From Dehalococcoidales bacterium (GTDB taxonomy: Bacteria; Chloroflexota; Dehalococcoidia; Dehalococcoidales; JAUXAE01): a DNA stretch of 6,010 bases. Below, one piece after another: positions 1 to 6,010 of this stretch. The DNA lies in the NCBI GenBank assembly GCA_030620035.1, contig JAUXAE010000070.1, positions 1 to 6,010 of the forward strand, given 5' to 3'. The position numbers were made by a program, and so were the translations under genes. The first letter of the stretch is position 1. The number at the start of each line of letters is the position of its first letter. The notes below the pieces were generated by a model, which did no database searches, was not told the DNA's origin, and worked only from the letters and a program-made list of their open reading frames with translations.

Positions 1-2135
1 GCAAGCGAGGCACCCCCCGTCCCCGTCCCCCCTTCCCGGCCCAGTCCGGTCTATGGGGTAAGCCCACTAACATCAACAATGTCAAGACCCTGGCTACGGT
101 GCCGGTTATTCTGGCCGAGGGCGCGGAGTGGTATGCCCAGATTGGTACCGAAAAGAGCAAGGGAACCTGTATCTTTGCCCTGACCGGCAAAATTGCCAAT
201 ATGGGCCTTGTTGAAGTACCCATGGGCACCCCTCTCCATGAGATTATCTGGGGCATTGGCGGCGGCATCCCCGGCAACAAGCGCTTTAAGGCGGTGCAGA
301 CCGGCGGCCCCTCTGGGGGTTGCCTGCCGGCCACCATGCTGGATATATCCCTTGACTATGAGTCACTGGCTGAGGCCGGTTCTATCATGGGCTCCGGGGG
401 GATGGTGGTACTGGATGAGGATACCTGTATAGTAGACATCGCCCGCTACTTTCTCTCCTTCACCCAGTCCGAATCATGTGGTAAGTGCGTTCCCTGTCGC
501 CTGGGAACCAAGCAGATGCTGAATATCCTGGAGAATATCACCAATGGTGACGGGCGGCCTGAAGACATCGACCTGCTTTTGGAACTGGGCGAGTCAATAA
601 AGGCCGGCTCACTCTGCGGCCTGGGCCAGACAGCGCCCAACCCGGTTCAAACCACCATCCGTTACTTCAGAGACGAATACGAGGAACATATCAAGAAGCA
701 TCACTGCCGGGCGGCCGTCTGTAAGGGCCTAGTATCGGCACCCTGCAGCCATACCTGTCCCGCCGGCATCGATGTGCCCCGCTATATCCGCTTCATTGCC
801 CAGGGCAAGCCATCTGAGGCACTGGCCGTAATCCGCGAGAAGATACCCTTCCCGGCAGTCTGTGGCCTGGTCTGTTTCCATCCCTGTGAGGCCAAGTGCC
901 GGCGAGGCCAACTAGATGAGGCTATCGCCATCCGCGAGCTCAAGCGCTACGCCGCCGAACATGGCAACGACCTGTGGAAACAAAACCTTAAAATTGCCCC
1001 GGCCACCGGCCAACGAGTGGCCATTGTCGGCTCAGGGCCGGCCGGCCTAACCACCGCCTATTACCTGGCCAAGCTGGGGCACCAGGTGACCGTATTTGAA
1101 GCCCTGCCTGAGCCGGGGGGCATGATGCGGATGGCCATTCCTGAATACCGGCTGCCCAAGGACATACTCAGGGCCGAGATTAGGGAGATAGAGAGCCTTG
1201 GTGTTGAGATACGGACCAATACCGAGATTCACTTTGTTGAAGCCCTTTTTGAGCAGGGCTACGACGCTATCTTCATCGCCATCGGGGCACAACAAGATGT
1301 TCCCATGGGGATTGAGGGCGAGGAAAGCCCCAGGTTCTGGGACCGCCTATCCTTTTTGAGGGATGTCAACCTGGGCCGGAAGGTGTCACTGGGTGATAAG
1401 GTAGCCGTCATCGGCGGCGGCAGTGCCGCTATTGATGTCGCCCGTACCGCCCGCCGCCTTGGTGTCCGGGAGGTGACCATCATCTACCGCCGCACCCAGG
1501 CTGAGATGCCGGCCGGCTCCGAGGAAGTTGAAGAGGCCCTGGCGGAAGGGGTTAACATCTGCGAACTGACAGTGCCAACAAAAATAACCCATGAGAACCA
1601 CGAGGTAACCCTGGAGTGCATCCGCATGAAGCCGGGGGCAATGGATGCCAGTGGCCGGCGGCGCCCGGAGCCCATTGAGGGCAGTGAGTTTAGCTTAAGC
1701 TTTTATAATATTATTGCCTGCATCGGCCAGCGCCTGAGGGTATCTGACCAGTTTGATGTACCCACCGGCCCCAGAGACACCATCGAGGTCGACCCTGATA
1801 CCCTGGCCACCCCGAAAAGGGGTGTCTTTGCCGGCGGCGATGCCGTCACCGGGCCGGCCTCGGTCATTGAGGCTATCGCCCACGGCCGACGGGCGGCCAT
1901 CTCCATAGACAGGTACCTAGGCGGTAACGGGGATATCGACGAGGTACTGGCACCGCCTGAAGGAGAGGTTGCCCCGCTTGAGGAAACCGAAGAGCAGTGG
2001 CGGCCCCAGGCGGCCACCCTGCCCTTAAAGCGGCGGCTGGACAGCTTTGCCGAGGTGGAGCTTGGTTATAGTGAAGAGATGGCTATCCAGGAGGCCAAAC
2101 GATGCCTGGGCTGCGACCTTGAGGAGAAAGAGTGA
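1..2135 (+). CDS. NuoF/HydB-type flavoprotein fused to GltD/NfnB-type FAD-NADPH oxidoreductase; probable formate dehydrogenase beta subunit (5' partial)
   Basis: The first complete codon is at 3 and the frame is open to the left edge. A GTG at 99 lies inside conserved NuoF sequence (PPFPA, GKPTNINNVKTLA just upstream), so it is not the start. Numbering from base 3, 710 residues are visible. Residues 1-110 are the end of the NuoF FMN/NADH domain and the SLBB-like region (GGPSGGC near 101-107). Cys159, 162, 165 and 205 form the N3-type 4Fe-4S site. Cys235, 240, 248, 252, 287, 291, 295 and 299 form a GltD-like double-cluster region. GSGPAG (343-348) binds FAD, GGGSAA with YRR and EMPA (470-504) binds NADPH, and GVFAGGDA (607-614) is the second FAD motif. 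It ends in an RCLGC motif (700-704). No signal peptide or membrane segment is seen in the visible part; it is probably cytoplasmic. It likely passes electrons between the adjacent formate dehydrogenase and NAD(P). The domain calls are strong; the partner and cofactor preference are inferred. Any NuoE-like gene would lie further upstream. Confidence 0.9.
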   Translation, partial: KRGTPRPRPPFPAQSGLWGKPTNINNVKTLATVPVILAEGAEWYAQIGTEKSKGTCIFALTGKIANMGLVEVPMGTPLHEIIWGIGGGIPGNKRFKAVQTGGPSGGCLPATMLDISLDYESLAEAGSIMGSGGMVVLDEDTCIVDIARYFLSFTQSESCGKCVPCRLGTKQMLNILENITNGDGRPEDIDLLLELGESIKAGSLCGLGQTAPNPVQTTIRYFRDEYEEHIKKHHCRAAVCKGLVSAPCSHTCPAGIDVPRYIRFIAQGKPSEALAVIREKIPFPAVCGLVCFHPCEAKCRRGQLDEAIAIRELKRYAAEHGNDLWKQNLKIAPATGQRVAIVGSGPAGLTTAYYLAKLGHQVTVFEALPEPGGMMRMAIPEYRLPKDILRAEIREIESLGVEIRTNTEIHFVEALFEQGYDAIFIAIGAQQDVPMGIEGEESPRFWDRLSFLRDVNLGRKVSLGDKVAVIGGGSAAIDVARTARRLGVREVTIIYRRTQAEMPAGSEEVEEALAEGVNICELTVPTKITHENHEVTLECIRMKPGAMDASGRRRPEPIEGSEFSLSFYNIIACIGQRLRVSDQFDVPTGPRDTIEVDPDTLATPKRGVFAGGDAVTGPASVIEAIAHGRRAAISIDRYLGGNGDIDEVLAPPEGEVAPLEETEEQWRPQAATLPLKRRLDSFAEVELGYSEEMAIQEAKRCLGCDLEEKE

Positions 2136-2136
2136 T

Positions 2137-2142
2137 AAGGGG
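2137..2142 (+). promoter_or_regulatory. Ribosome binding site for the formate dehydrogenase catalytic subunit
   Basis: AAGGGG lies six bases before the ATG at 2149 and directly after the stop of the upstream gene. It decides the start. The frame stays open upstream to an ATG at 2047, but that start would overlap the preceding gene by 89 bases and add 34 residues with no family similarity. Residue 1 at 2149 begins the expected NuoG-type 2Fe-2S ferredoxin fold. Confidence 0.6.
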
Positions 2143-2148
2143 TTTATC

Positions 2149-4824
2149 ATGGACAGCGTCAGACTAAACATCAACGGTCAGGATATTTCTGCCAAGCCAG
2201 GGATGACGGTGCTTGAGGCTGCTGAGTCTGCCGGCATTTATATCCCCACCCTGTGCTCTGACCCTGACCTTGAACCATATGGCGGCTGCCGCCTGTGCCT
2301 GGTTGAGATTGAGAAGATGCGCGGCCTGCCCACCGCCTGCACCACGGTGGCCACCGAGGGCATGGTGGTGCGTACCGAGACGGCGGCCGTTAACCAGGCA
2401 CGGCGTACTGTTATTGACCTGCTCATCGCCGACCACCCCGTGGACTGCCTTACTTGCCCCAAGAACCAGCGCTGTAAACTACAGGAGGTGGCCGCCTATC
2501 TGGGTATTACCCAGCAGCGTTTCCCCAGGACAGACAGGTCACTCGAGGTTGATACCAGTAACCCATTTTTCAACCTCGACCGCAATTACTGCATTCTTTG
2601 TGACAAGTGCGTGCGCACCTGCGACGAAGTCGCCGGAGTGAACGCCATAGAGATAGCTGACCGTGGCTACAACAGCCGGGTCAGTACCTTTGGCGATAAG
2701 CCCCTGATGGCATCAATCTGCCAGTCCTGCGGCGAATGCGTCGTCCGCTGCCCGGTGGCCGCCTTGATACCTAAAGATGTCATGCCGCCGACGCAGGAGG
2801 TAGCCACTACCTGTCCCTACTGCGGCGTCGGCTGCGGCCTGTATCTGGGCATCCGTGAGGGCCAGATTGTCTCGGTCGCCGGCGACAGACAAAACCCGGC
2901 CAGCAAGGGCCAGCTGTGCGTCAAGGGGCGCTACGGCATTGTCCAGTTTGTCCACCACCGGGAGCGGCTGACCCGCCCCCTCATCCGGCGAGACGGCCGG
3001 CTCACTGAGGCCAGCTGGGATGAAGCCCTGGACCTAGTGGCCCGCCGGCTGTCAAGCTACCGGGGAGACGAGATAGCCGTAATCTCGTCAGCCAAGTGTA
3101 CCAATGAAGACAACTACGTCATCCAGAAGTTCAGCCGGGCAGTATTGGGCACCAACAATGTTGACCACTGTGCCCGCCTGTGCCACGCTCCTACTGTGGC
3201 CGGGCTGGCCCAGAGCTTCGGCAGCGGGGCCATGACCAACTCCATCAGTGACATTGCCGATGCCGCCTGCATCCTGGCCATTGGCTCAAACACCACCGAG
3301 AGCCACCCGGTAATCGGCTTTGAGGTAAAGAAGGCGGTGCGCCGCGGCACCAAACTCATCGTGGCCAACCCGCGTGAGATTCGCCTGGTACAATTCGCCG
3401 ACATCTGGCTGCGACATAGGCCGGGCAGCGATGTTGCCCTGCTTATGGCCATGATGAAGGTCATCGTTGATGAGGGTCTGTTTGACGCCGCTTTCATCCG
3501 GCAGCGCTGTGAAAACTTTGAAGATTTTAAGGAGTCACTCAAGGACCTTGACCTGGGCTTTGCCCAGAAGGTCACCGGGGTGCCCCAGAGCCTGATGACT
3601 GAGGCCGCCCGGATGTACGCCACCAGCCGACCCGGTGCCATTCTCTATGCCATGGGCATCACCCAGCACTCCCACGGCACCGATAATGTCATCGCCACCG
3701 CCAACCTGGCCATGCTGACCGGCAATGTTGGTCAGCCAGGCAGCGGCGTTAACCCGCTAAGGGGCCAGAACAATGTCCAGGGGGCCTGTGACATGGGTGC
3801 TCTGCCCAACGTCTACTGTGGCTATCAGAAGGTAGACGACCCGAAGGTCAAGGAGAAATTTGAGGCCGCCTGGGGCACCACTCTAAATGGCACACCGGGG
3901 CTTACCATCACTGAGATTATTGAGGCGGCTCGCCAGGGAAGGATAAAGGCCCTCTGTCTGGTCGGTGAGAACCCCGTGTTAAGCGAGCCCGACGCCGGCC
4001 GTGTCCCTGAGGCCCTTAGCAAGCTGGAATTCCTGGTCGCCCAGGACATCTTCCTGACCGAGACCGCTGAGCTGGCCGATGTCGTCCTGCCGGCGACCAC
4101 CTTTGCCGAGAGAGACGGCACCTTTACCAACACCGAACGGCGGGTACAGCTGGTAAGAAAGGCCATTGAGCCGGTGGGTGACTCCCGGGCTGACTGGTGG
4201 ATTACCGGCCAGCTCGCCCAGCGGATGGGGGCCAAGGGCTTTGACTTTGACCACCCGTCACAGATTATGGACGAGATTGCCAGCCTAACCCCGAGCTACG
4301 GTGGCATCTCCTTTGAGCGGCTGGAGGAGGGCGGCCTCCAGTGGCCCTGCCCCACCAGGGAACACCCCGGGACGCCCATCCTGCACACCAAACAGTTCAC
4401 CAGGGGTAAGGGCAGGTTCCTGCCCTTAGAATACAAACCGCCTATGGAACTGCCTGATGACGATTACCCACTGGTGCTGACCACGGGACGGAGCCTGTTC
4501 CACTTCCACACCGGCACCATGAGCCGCAAGGTAACCGGGCTAAATATATTCAAGGGCGAAGAGGAGGTCGAGATAAACCCCCGGGATGCCCTGAAGCTGG
4601 ATATCGCCGACGGCGACCGGGTCAGGGTCATCTCACGGCGGGGTGAGGTGCTGGCCAAGGCCATGGTAACTCCGGTGTCGCCGGTGGGCGTCGTCTTTAT
4701 GACCTTCCATTTTGCCGAGAGCCCGACCAACCGACTGACCAACCCGGCCCTCGACCCGGTGGCCAAGATTCCTGAGCTCAAGGTGTGCGCAGTAAGGGTT
4801 GAGAAAGCGGGCCACCCGGCTTAA
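2149..4824 (+). CDS. fdhA: Formate dehydrogenase catalytic (alpha) subunit, NuoG-like N-terminus, Cys-type active site
   Basis: This 891-residue protein oxidises formate to CO2, or the reverse, at a bis-molybdopterin-guanine-dinucleotide Mo or W centre. The domains in order are as follows. A 2Fe-2S ferredoxin uses Cys36, 47, 50 and 64. A NuoG-type cluster uses His96, Cys100, 103 and 109. Two ferredoxin 4Fe-4S clusters use Cys148/151/154/158 and Cys191/194/197/201. The molybdopterin oxidoreductase domain starts with a 4Fe-4S site at Cys222/225/229/257, followed by Lys259. The catalytic motif CARLCHAPTVAGL places Cys345 where E. coli FdhF has selenocysteine, followed by His346; Arg538 in NPLRGQNN matches the other key active-site residue. 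A dinucleotide-binding C-terminal domain spans about 773-880. His346 and Arg538 separate it from true complex I NuoG. The length is typical for NAD(P)-linked alpha subunits. There is no Tat signal, so it is probably soluble. It follows the flavoprotein gene by 13 bases, suggesting an operon and a complex. The choice of Mo or W cannot be read from the sequence. Confidence 0.95.
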   Translation: MDSVRLNINGQDISAKPGMTVLEAAESAGIYIPTLCSDPDLEPYGGCRLCLVEIEKMRGLPTACTTVATEGMVVRTETAAVNQARRTVIDLLIADHPVDCLTCPKNQRCKLQEVAAYLGITQQRFPRTDRSLEVDTSNPFFNLDRNYCILCDKCVRTCDEVAGVNAIEIADRGYNSRVSTFGDKPLMASICQSCGECVVRCPVAALIPKDVMPPTQEVATTCPYCGVGCGLYLGIREGQIVSVAGDRQNPASKGQLCVKGRYGIVQFVHHRERLTRPLIRRDGRLTEASWDEALDLVARRLSSYRGDEIAVISSAKCTNEDNYVIQKFSRAVLGTNNVDHCARLCHAPTVAGLAQSFGSGAMTNSISDIADAACILAIGSNTTESHPVIGFEVKKAVRRGTKLIVANPREIRLVQFADIWLRHRPGSDVALLMAMMKVIVDEGLFDAAFIRQRCENFEDFKESLKDLDLGFAQKVTGVPQSLMTEAARMYATSRPGAILYAMGITQHSHGTDNVIATANLAMLTGNVGQPGSGVNPLRGQNNVQGACDMGALPNVYCGYQKVDDPKVKEKFEAAWGTTLNGTPGLTITEIIEAARQGRIKALCLVGENPVLSEPDAGRVPEALSKLEFLVAQDIFLTETAELADVVLPATTFAERDGTFTNTERRVQLVRKAIEPVGDSRADWWITGQLAQRMGAKGFDFDHPSQIMDEIASLTPSYGGISFERLEEGGLQWPCPTREHPGTPILHTKQFTRGKGRFLPLEYKPPMELPDDDYPLVLTTGRSLFHFHTGTMSRKVTGLNIFKGEEEVEINPRDALKLDIADGDRVRVISRRGEVLAKAMVTPVSPVGVVFMTFHFAESPTNRLTNPALDPVAKIPELKVCAVRVEKAGHPA

Positions 4825-4837
4825 AACGGCCGTATAA

Positions 4838-5197
4838 ATGCAGTACATTGGCATTGATATAATAGAAATAACCCGCATCAAGAGGGCTATCGACCACTGG
4901 GGAGATAGCTTCCTTGGGCGGGTCTATACCCCATCAGAGCTGGAGCTATACCGCCACCGGCCGCCCTCCCTGGCCGCCCGCTTTGCCGGCAAGGAGGCGG
5001 TAATCAAGGCATTGGGCATTAAGGGCATTGGACTGAAGGAGATTGAGATACTGGCTGACACCGATGGCCGACCGCTGGTTCATCTCCACGGCCGGGCAAA
5101 AAGCCAGGCTCAAGAGCTGGGCTTAGATAGTCTGGCCGTTAGCCTTAGCCACTGCCGGGATTATGCCATCGCCTGCGCCGCCGGCCAGGCCCCCTAG
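4838..5197 (+). CDS. acpS: Holo-[acyl-carrier-protein] synthase
   Basis: This 119-residue protein transfers 4'-phosphopantetheine from CoA to apo-acyl carrier protein, activating it for fatty acid synthesis. The length is normal for AcpS. GIDIIEI at 5-11 supplies the metal-binding Asp7. RFAGKEAVIKALG at 48-60 is the family signature, with Glu53 the second metal ligand. SLSH at 102-105 is the conserved C-terminal strand motif. The ATG at 4838 gives the expected N-terminus a few residues before GIDIIEI. No Shine-Dalgarno sequence is visible in the 13 bases after the dehydrogenase stop (AAACGGCCGTATAA), so translation may depend on coupling to the upstream gene. The spacing suggests co-transcription. 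The link to formate metabolism is probably positional rather than functional. Confidence 0.95.
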   Translation: MQYIGIDIIEITRIKRAIDHWGDSFLGRVYTPSELELYRHRPPSLAARFAGKEAVIKALGIKGIGLKEIEILADTDGRPLVHLHGRAKSQAQELGLDSLAVSLSHCRDYAIACAAGQAP

Positions 5198-5216
5198 CTA
5201 CTCACCCATTTGACCA

Positions 5217-5232
5217 GCTTTCCATTTAAAGC
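5217..5232. repeat. Short inverted repeat downstream of acpS
   Basis: GCTTT and AAAGC are perfect five-base arms around a six-base loop (CCATTT), starting 20 bases after the acpS stop. Followed by CCGATTTCCCCCTTT, it could be a weak transcription end. The stem is short, AT-rich and lacks an uninterrupted T tract, so I do not call it a terminator. It may be chance. Confidence 0.25.
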
Positions 5233-5244
5233 CCGATTTCCCCC

Positions 5245-5273
5245 TTTCTATTGCCGGATAGAAGTGATAAAAT
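5245..5273 (+). promoter_or_regulatory. Candidate promoter for yebC
   Basis: TAAAAT at 5268-5273 matches a -10 box at five of six positions. TTTCTA at 5245-5250 lies 17 bases upstream but matches the -35 consensus at only three of six. The region is the AT-richest stretch in the window and sits 39 bases before the yebC ATG. The gap of over 110 bases after acpS, against 13 bases between the earlier genes, also suggests a new transcription unit. The -10 element is plausible; the -35 is weak. Confidence 0.35.
5246..5263. repeat. Perfect inverted repeat inside the candidate yebC promoter
   Basis: TTCTAT and ATAGAA are perfect six-base arms around TGCCGG. The repeat fills the space between the candidate -35 and -10 boxes, where an operator could sit. 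There is no T run after it on either strand, which argues against a terminator. At this length it could be chance. Confidence 0.35.
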
Positions 5274-5297
5274 AAAAAGGATGGCTTATAGAATGGC

Positions 5298-5303
5298 AAG
5301 GAG
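5298..5303 (+). promoter_or_regulatory. Ribosome binding site for yebC
   Basis: AAGGAG lies eight bases before the ATG at 5312. This strong Shine-Dalgarno match fixes the start that gives the conserved MSGHSKW N-terminus. Confidence 0.8.
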
Positions 5304-5311
5304 ACTTATTT

Positions 5312-6010
5312 ATGTCAGGACATTCTAAGTGGTCTTCAATCAAGCACCAGAAGGGGGTAGCTGATGCCCGGCGGGGCCAGCTTTTTACCAAGCTGACCCA
5401 TGAGATTATTGTGGCCGTGCGTGAGGGCGGCAGCAATCCCGAAACGAACTCCAGCCTGCGCCTGGCCATACAGAAGGCCCGCGATAACAGCATGCCCTCG
5501 GAGAACATAGAGCGGGCCATCAAGCGGGGCAGCGGCACCCTGGAAGGGGAAAGGCTGACCGAGCTGGTCCTTGAGGGCTACGGCCCCGGCGGCGTGGCCA
5601 TCCTGGTGCACGCCGTGACCGATAACCGCAACCGCACCGTGCAGGAGGTAAGGCACATATTCACGCGCAGCGGGGCCAGCCTGGGGGAGAGCGGTTGCGT
5701 CGCCTGGATATTTGAATCAAAGGGGCTAATCACCATCGGCACCAACAATCTGGATGCCGATGAGCTGGCTCTAAAGGCCATAGACGCCGGCGCCGAGGAT
5801 GTTAATACAGAGGATGGCTATCTAGAAATTTATACCAGGCCTGAGGATATGGAGAAGGTCAGGACGGCCCTGGAGCAGAGCAGGCTGACCATCAGCTCGG
5901 CTGAGGTTTCAATGGTGCCCAAGACCACGGTTGAGCTTGATGAGCACACCGCCCTGCAGGTGCTCAAGCTTCTGGATAAACTGGAGGAGCTCGACGATGT
6001 CCATCATGTC
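5312..6010 (+). CDS. yebC: YebC/PmpR-family DNA-binding regulator or translation factor (3' partial)
   Basis: 233 codons are visible and the frame runs off the right edge with no stop. Family members are about 240-250 residues, so only the last residues are missing. The N-terminus MSGHSKWSSIKHQKG and the following RRGQLFTKL are the family hallmark. LRLAIQKARDNSMPSENIERAIKRG (about 51-75) and EGYGPGGVA (about 88-96) are also conserved, as are DNRNRTVQEVRH (about 103-114) and GAEDVNTEDG (about 158-167). YebC proteins are cytoplasmic three-domain proteins. Members have been described as transcription regulators (PmpR) and, more recently, as factors that relieve ribosome stalling at proline-rich stretches. 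The sequence does not show which role applies here. In many bacteria yebC precedes ruvC and other Holliday-junction genes, which would lie outside this window. Confidence 0.95.
   Translation, partial: MSGHSKWSSIKHQKGVADARRGQLFTKLTHEIIVAVREGGSNPETNSSLRLAIQKARDNSMPSENIERAIKRGSGTLEGERLTELVLEGYGPGGVAILVHAVTDNRNRTVQEVRHIFTRSGASLGESGCVAWIFESKGLITIGTNNLDADELALKAIDAGAEDVNTEDGYLEIYTRPEDMEKVRTALEQSRLTISSAEVSMVPKTTVELDEHTALQVLKLLDKLEELDDVHHV

Noticed and set aside
11..47. C-rich low-complexity run near the left edge
   Set aside because: It translates in frame to a Pro/Arg-rich stretch ending in PPFPA, matching the normal NuoF segment before the GKPTN motif.
99..101. GTG as the start of the first gene
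   Set aside because: The frame is open from base 3 and the residues before 99 are conserved NuoF sequence, so the gene is truncated by the window edge rather than starting here.
1005..1050. Frequent GGCC and GCCGGC words across the window
   Set aside because: They follow from preferred Ala-Gly and Ala codons in GC-rich genes, are not spaced regularly, and form no repeat array.
2047..2148. Upstream ATG at 2047 for the formate dehydrogenase subunit
   Set aside because: It would overlap the previous gene by 89 bases and adds 34 arginine- and tryptophan-rich residues unlike the family. The ATG at 2149 has a ribosome binding site and begins the ferredoxin fold.
2213..2641. 142-residue + strand open frame inside the dehydrogenase gene
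   Set aside because: It is an out-of-frame shadow rich in Ala, Pro, Arg and Cys from GC-rich codons, covering the region that encodes conserved iron-sulfur motifs in the true frame.
3114..3641. Long open frame on the minus strand (175 residues)
   Set aside because: It lies wholly inside the well-supported dehydrogenase gene, has no recognisable motifs, and is expected in GC-rich coding DNA.
2149..4824. Interpretation as complex I subunit NuoG
   Set aside because: The CARLCHAP motif with His346 and Arg538 belongs to catalytic formate dehydrogenases; NuoG lacks this active site.
5281..5328. Possible 15-codon leader peptide (MAYRMARR...) overlapping the yebC start
   Set aside because: Its only ribosome-binding-like bases directly abut the ATG with no spacer, and the good AAGGAG serves yebC. 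There is no attenuator-like structure to support it.

Overview
The window is about 6 kb of GC-rich DNA, compact and all on the + strand. It holds four protein genes: two complete in the middle and one cut off at each edge. The gene content points to an anaerobic bacterium using formate and pyridine-nucleotide redox chemistry. The acpS-yebC pairing and the protein style would fit Chloroflexota (Dehalococcoidia-like), but that placement is a low-confidence inference. Clostridial or deltaproteobacterial relatives cannot be excluded from this sequence alone.

Region 1 (1-4824) is a formate dehydrogenase module. The first gene enters from the left edge. It encodes the C-terminal half of a NuoF/HydB-type flavoprotein fused in frame to a GltD/NfnB-type FAD- and NADPH-binding oxidoreductase. 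Thirteen bases later comes a complete 891-residue formate dehydrogenase catalytic subunit. It has a NuoG-like iron-sulfur N-terminus and a molybdopterin (Mo or W) domain, with cysteine instead of selenocysteine at the catalytic position. Together they look like a soluble, cytoplasmic formate:NAD(P) oxidoreductase. Electrons would pass from formate through the catalytic subunit's cluster chain to the flavoprotein, which appears able to address two nicotinamide sites: NADH at FMN (that domain lies mostly outside the window) and NADP(H) at the GltD-like FAD unit.

Region 2 (4838-5197) is acpS, holo-acyl-carrier-protein synthase, only 13 bases after the dehydrogenase stop. It is probably co-transcribed but functionally unrelated.

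Region 3 (5198-5311) is the only real intergenic gap. It is AT-richer than its surroundings and carries two small inverted repeats, a possible promoter and a good ribosome binding site.

Region 4 (5312 to the right edge) is a YebC/PmpR-family gene lacking only its last codons. I saw no tRNA, rRNA, CRISPR array, insertion sequence or other mobile element. The most interesting item is the NuoF-GltD fusion beside a Cys-type formate dehydrogenase, a candidate for electron-bifurcating or transhydrogenating formate metabolism.
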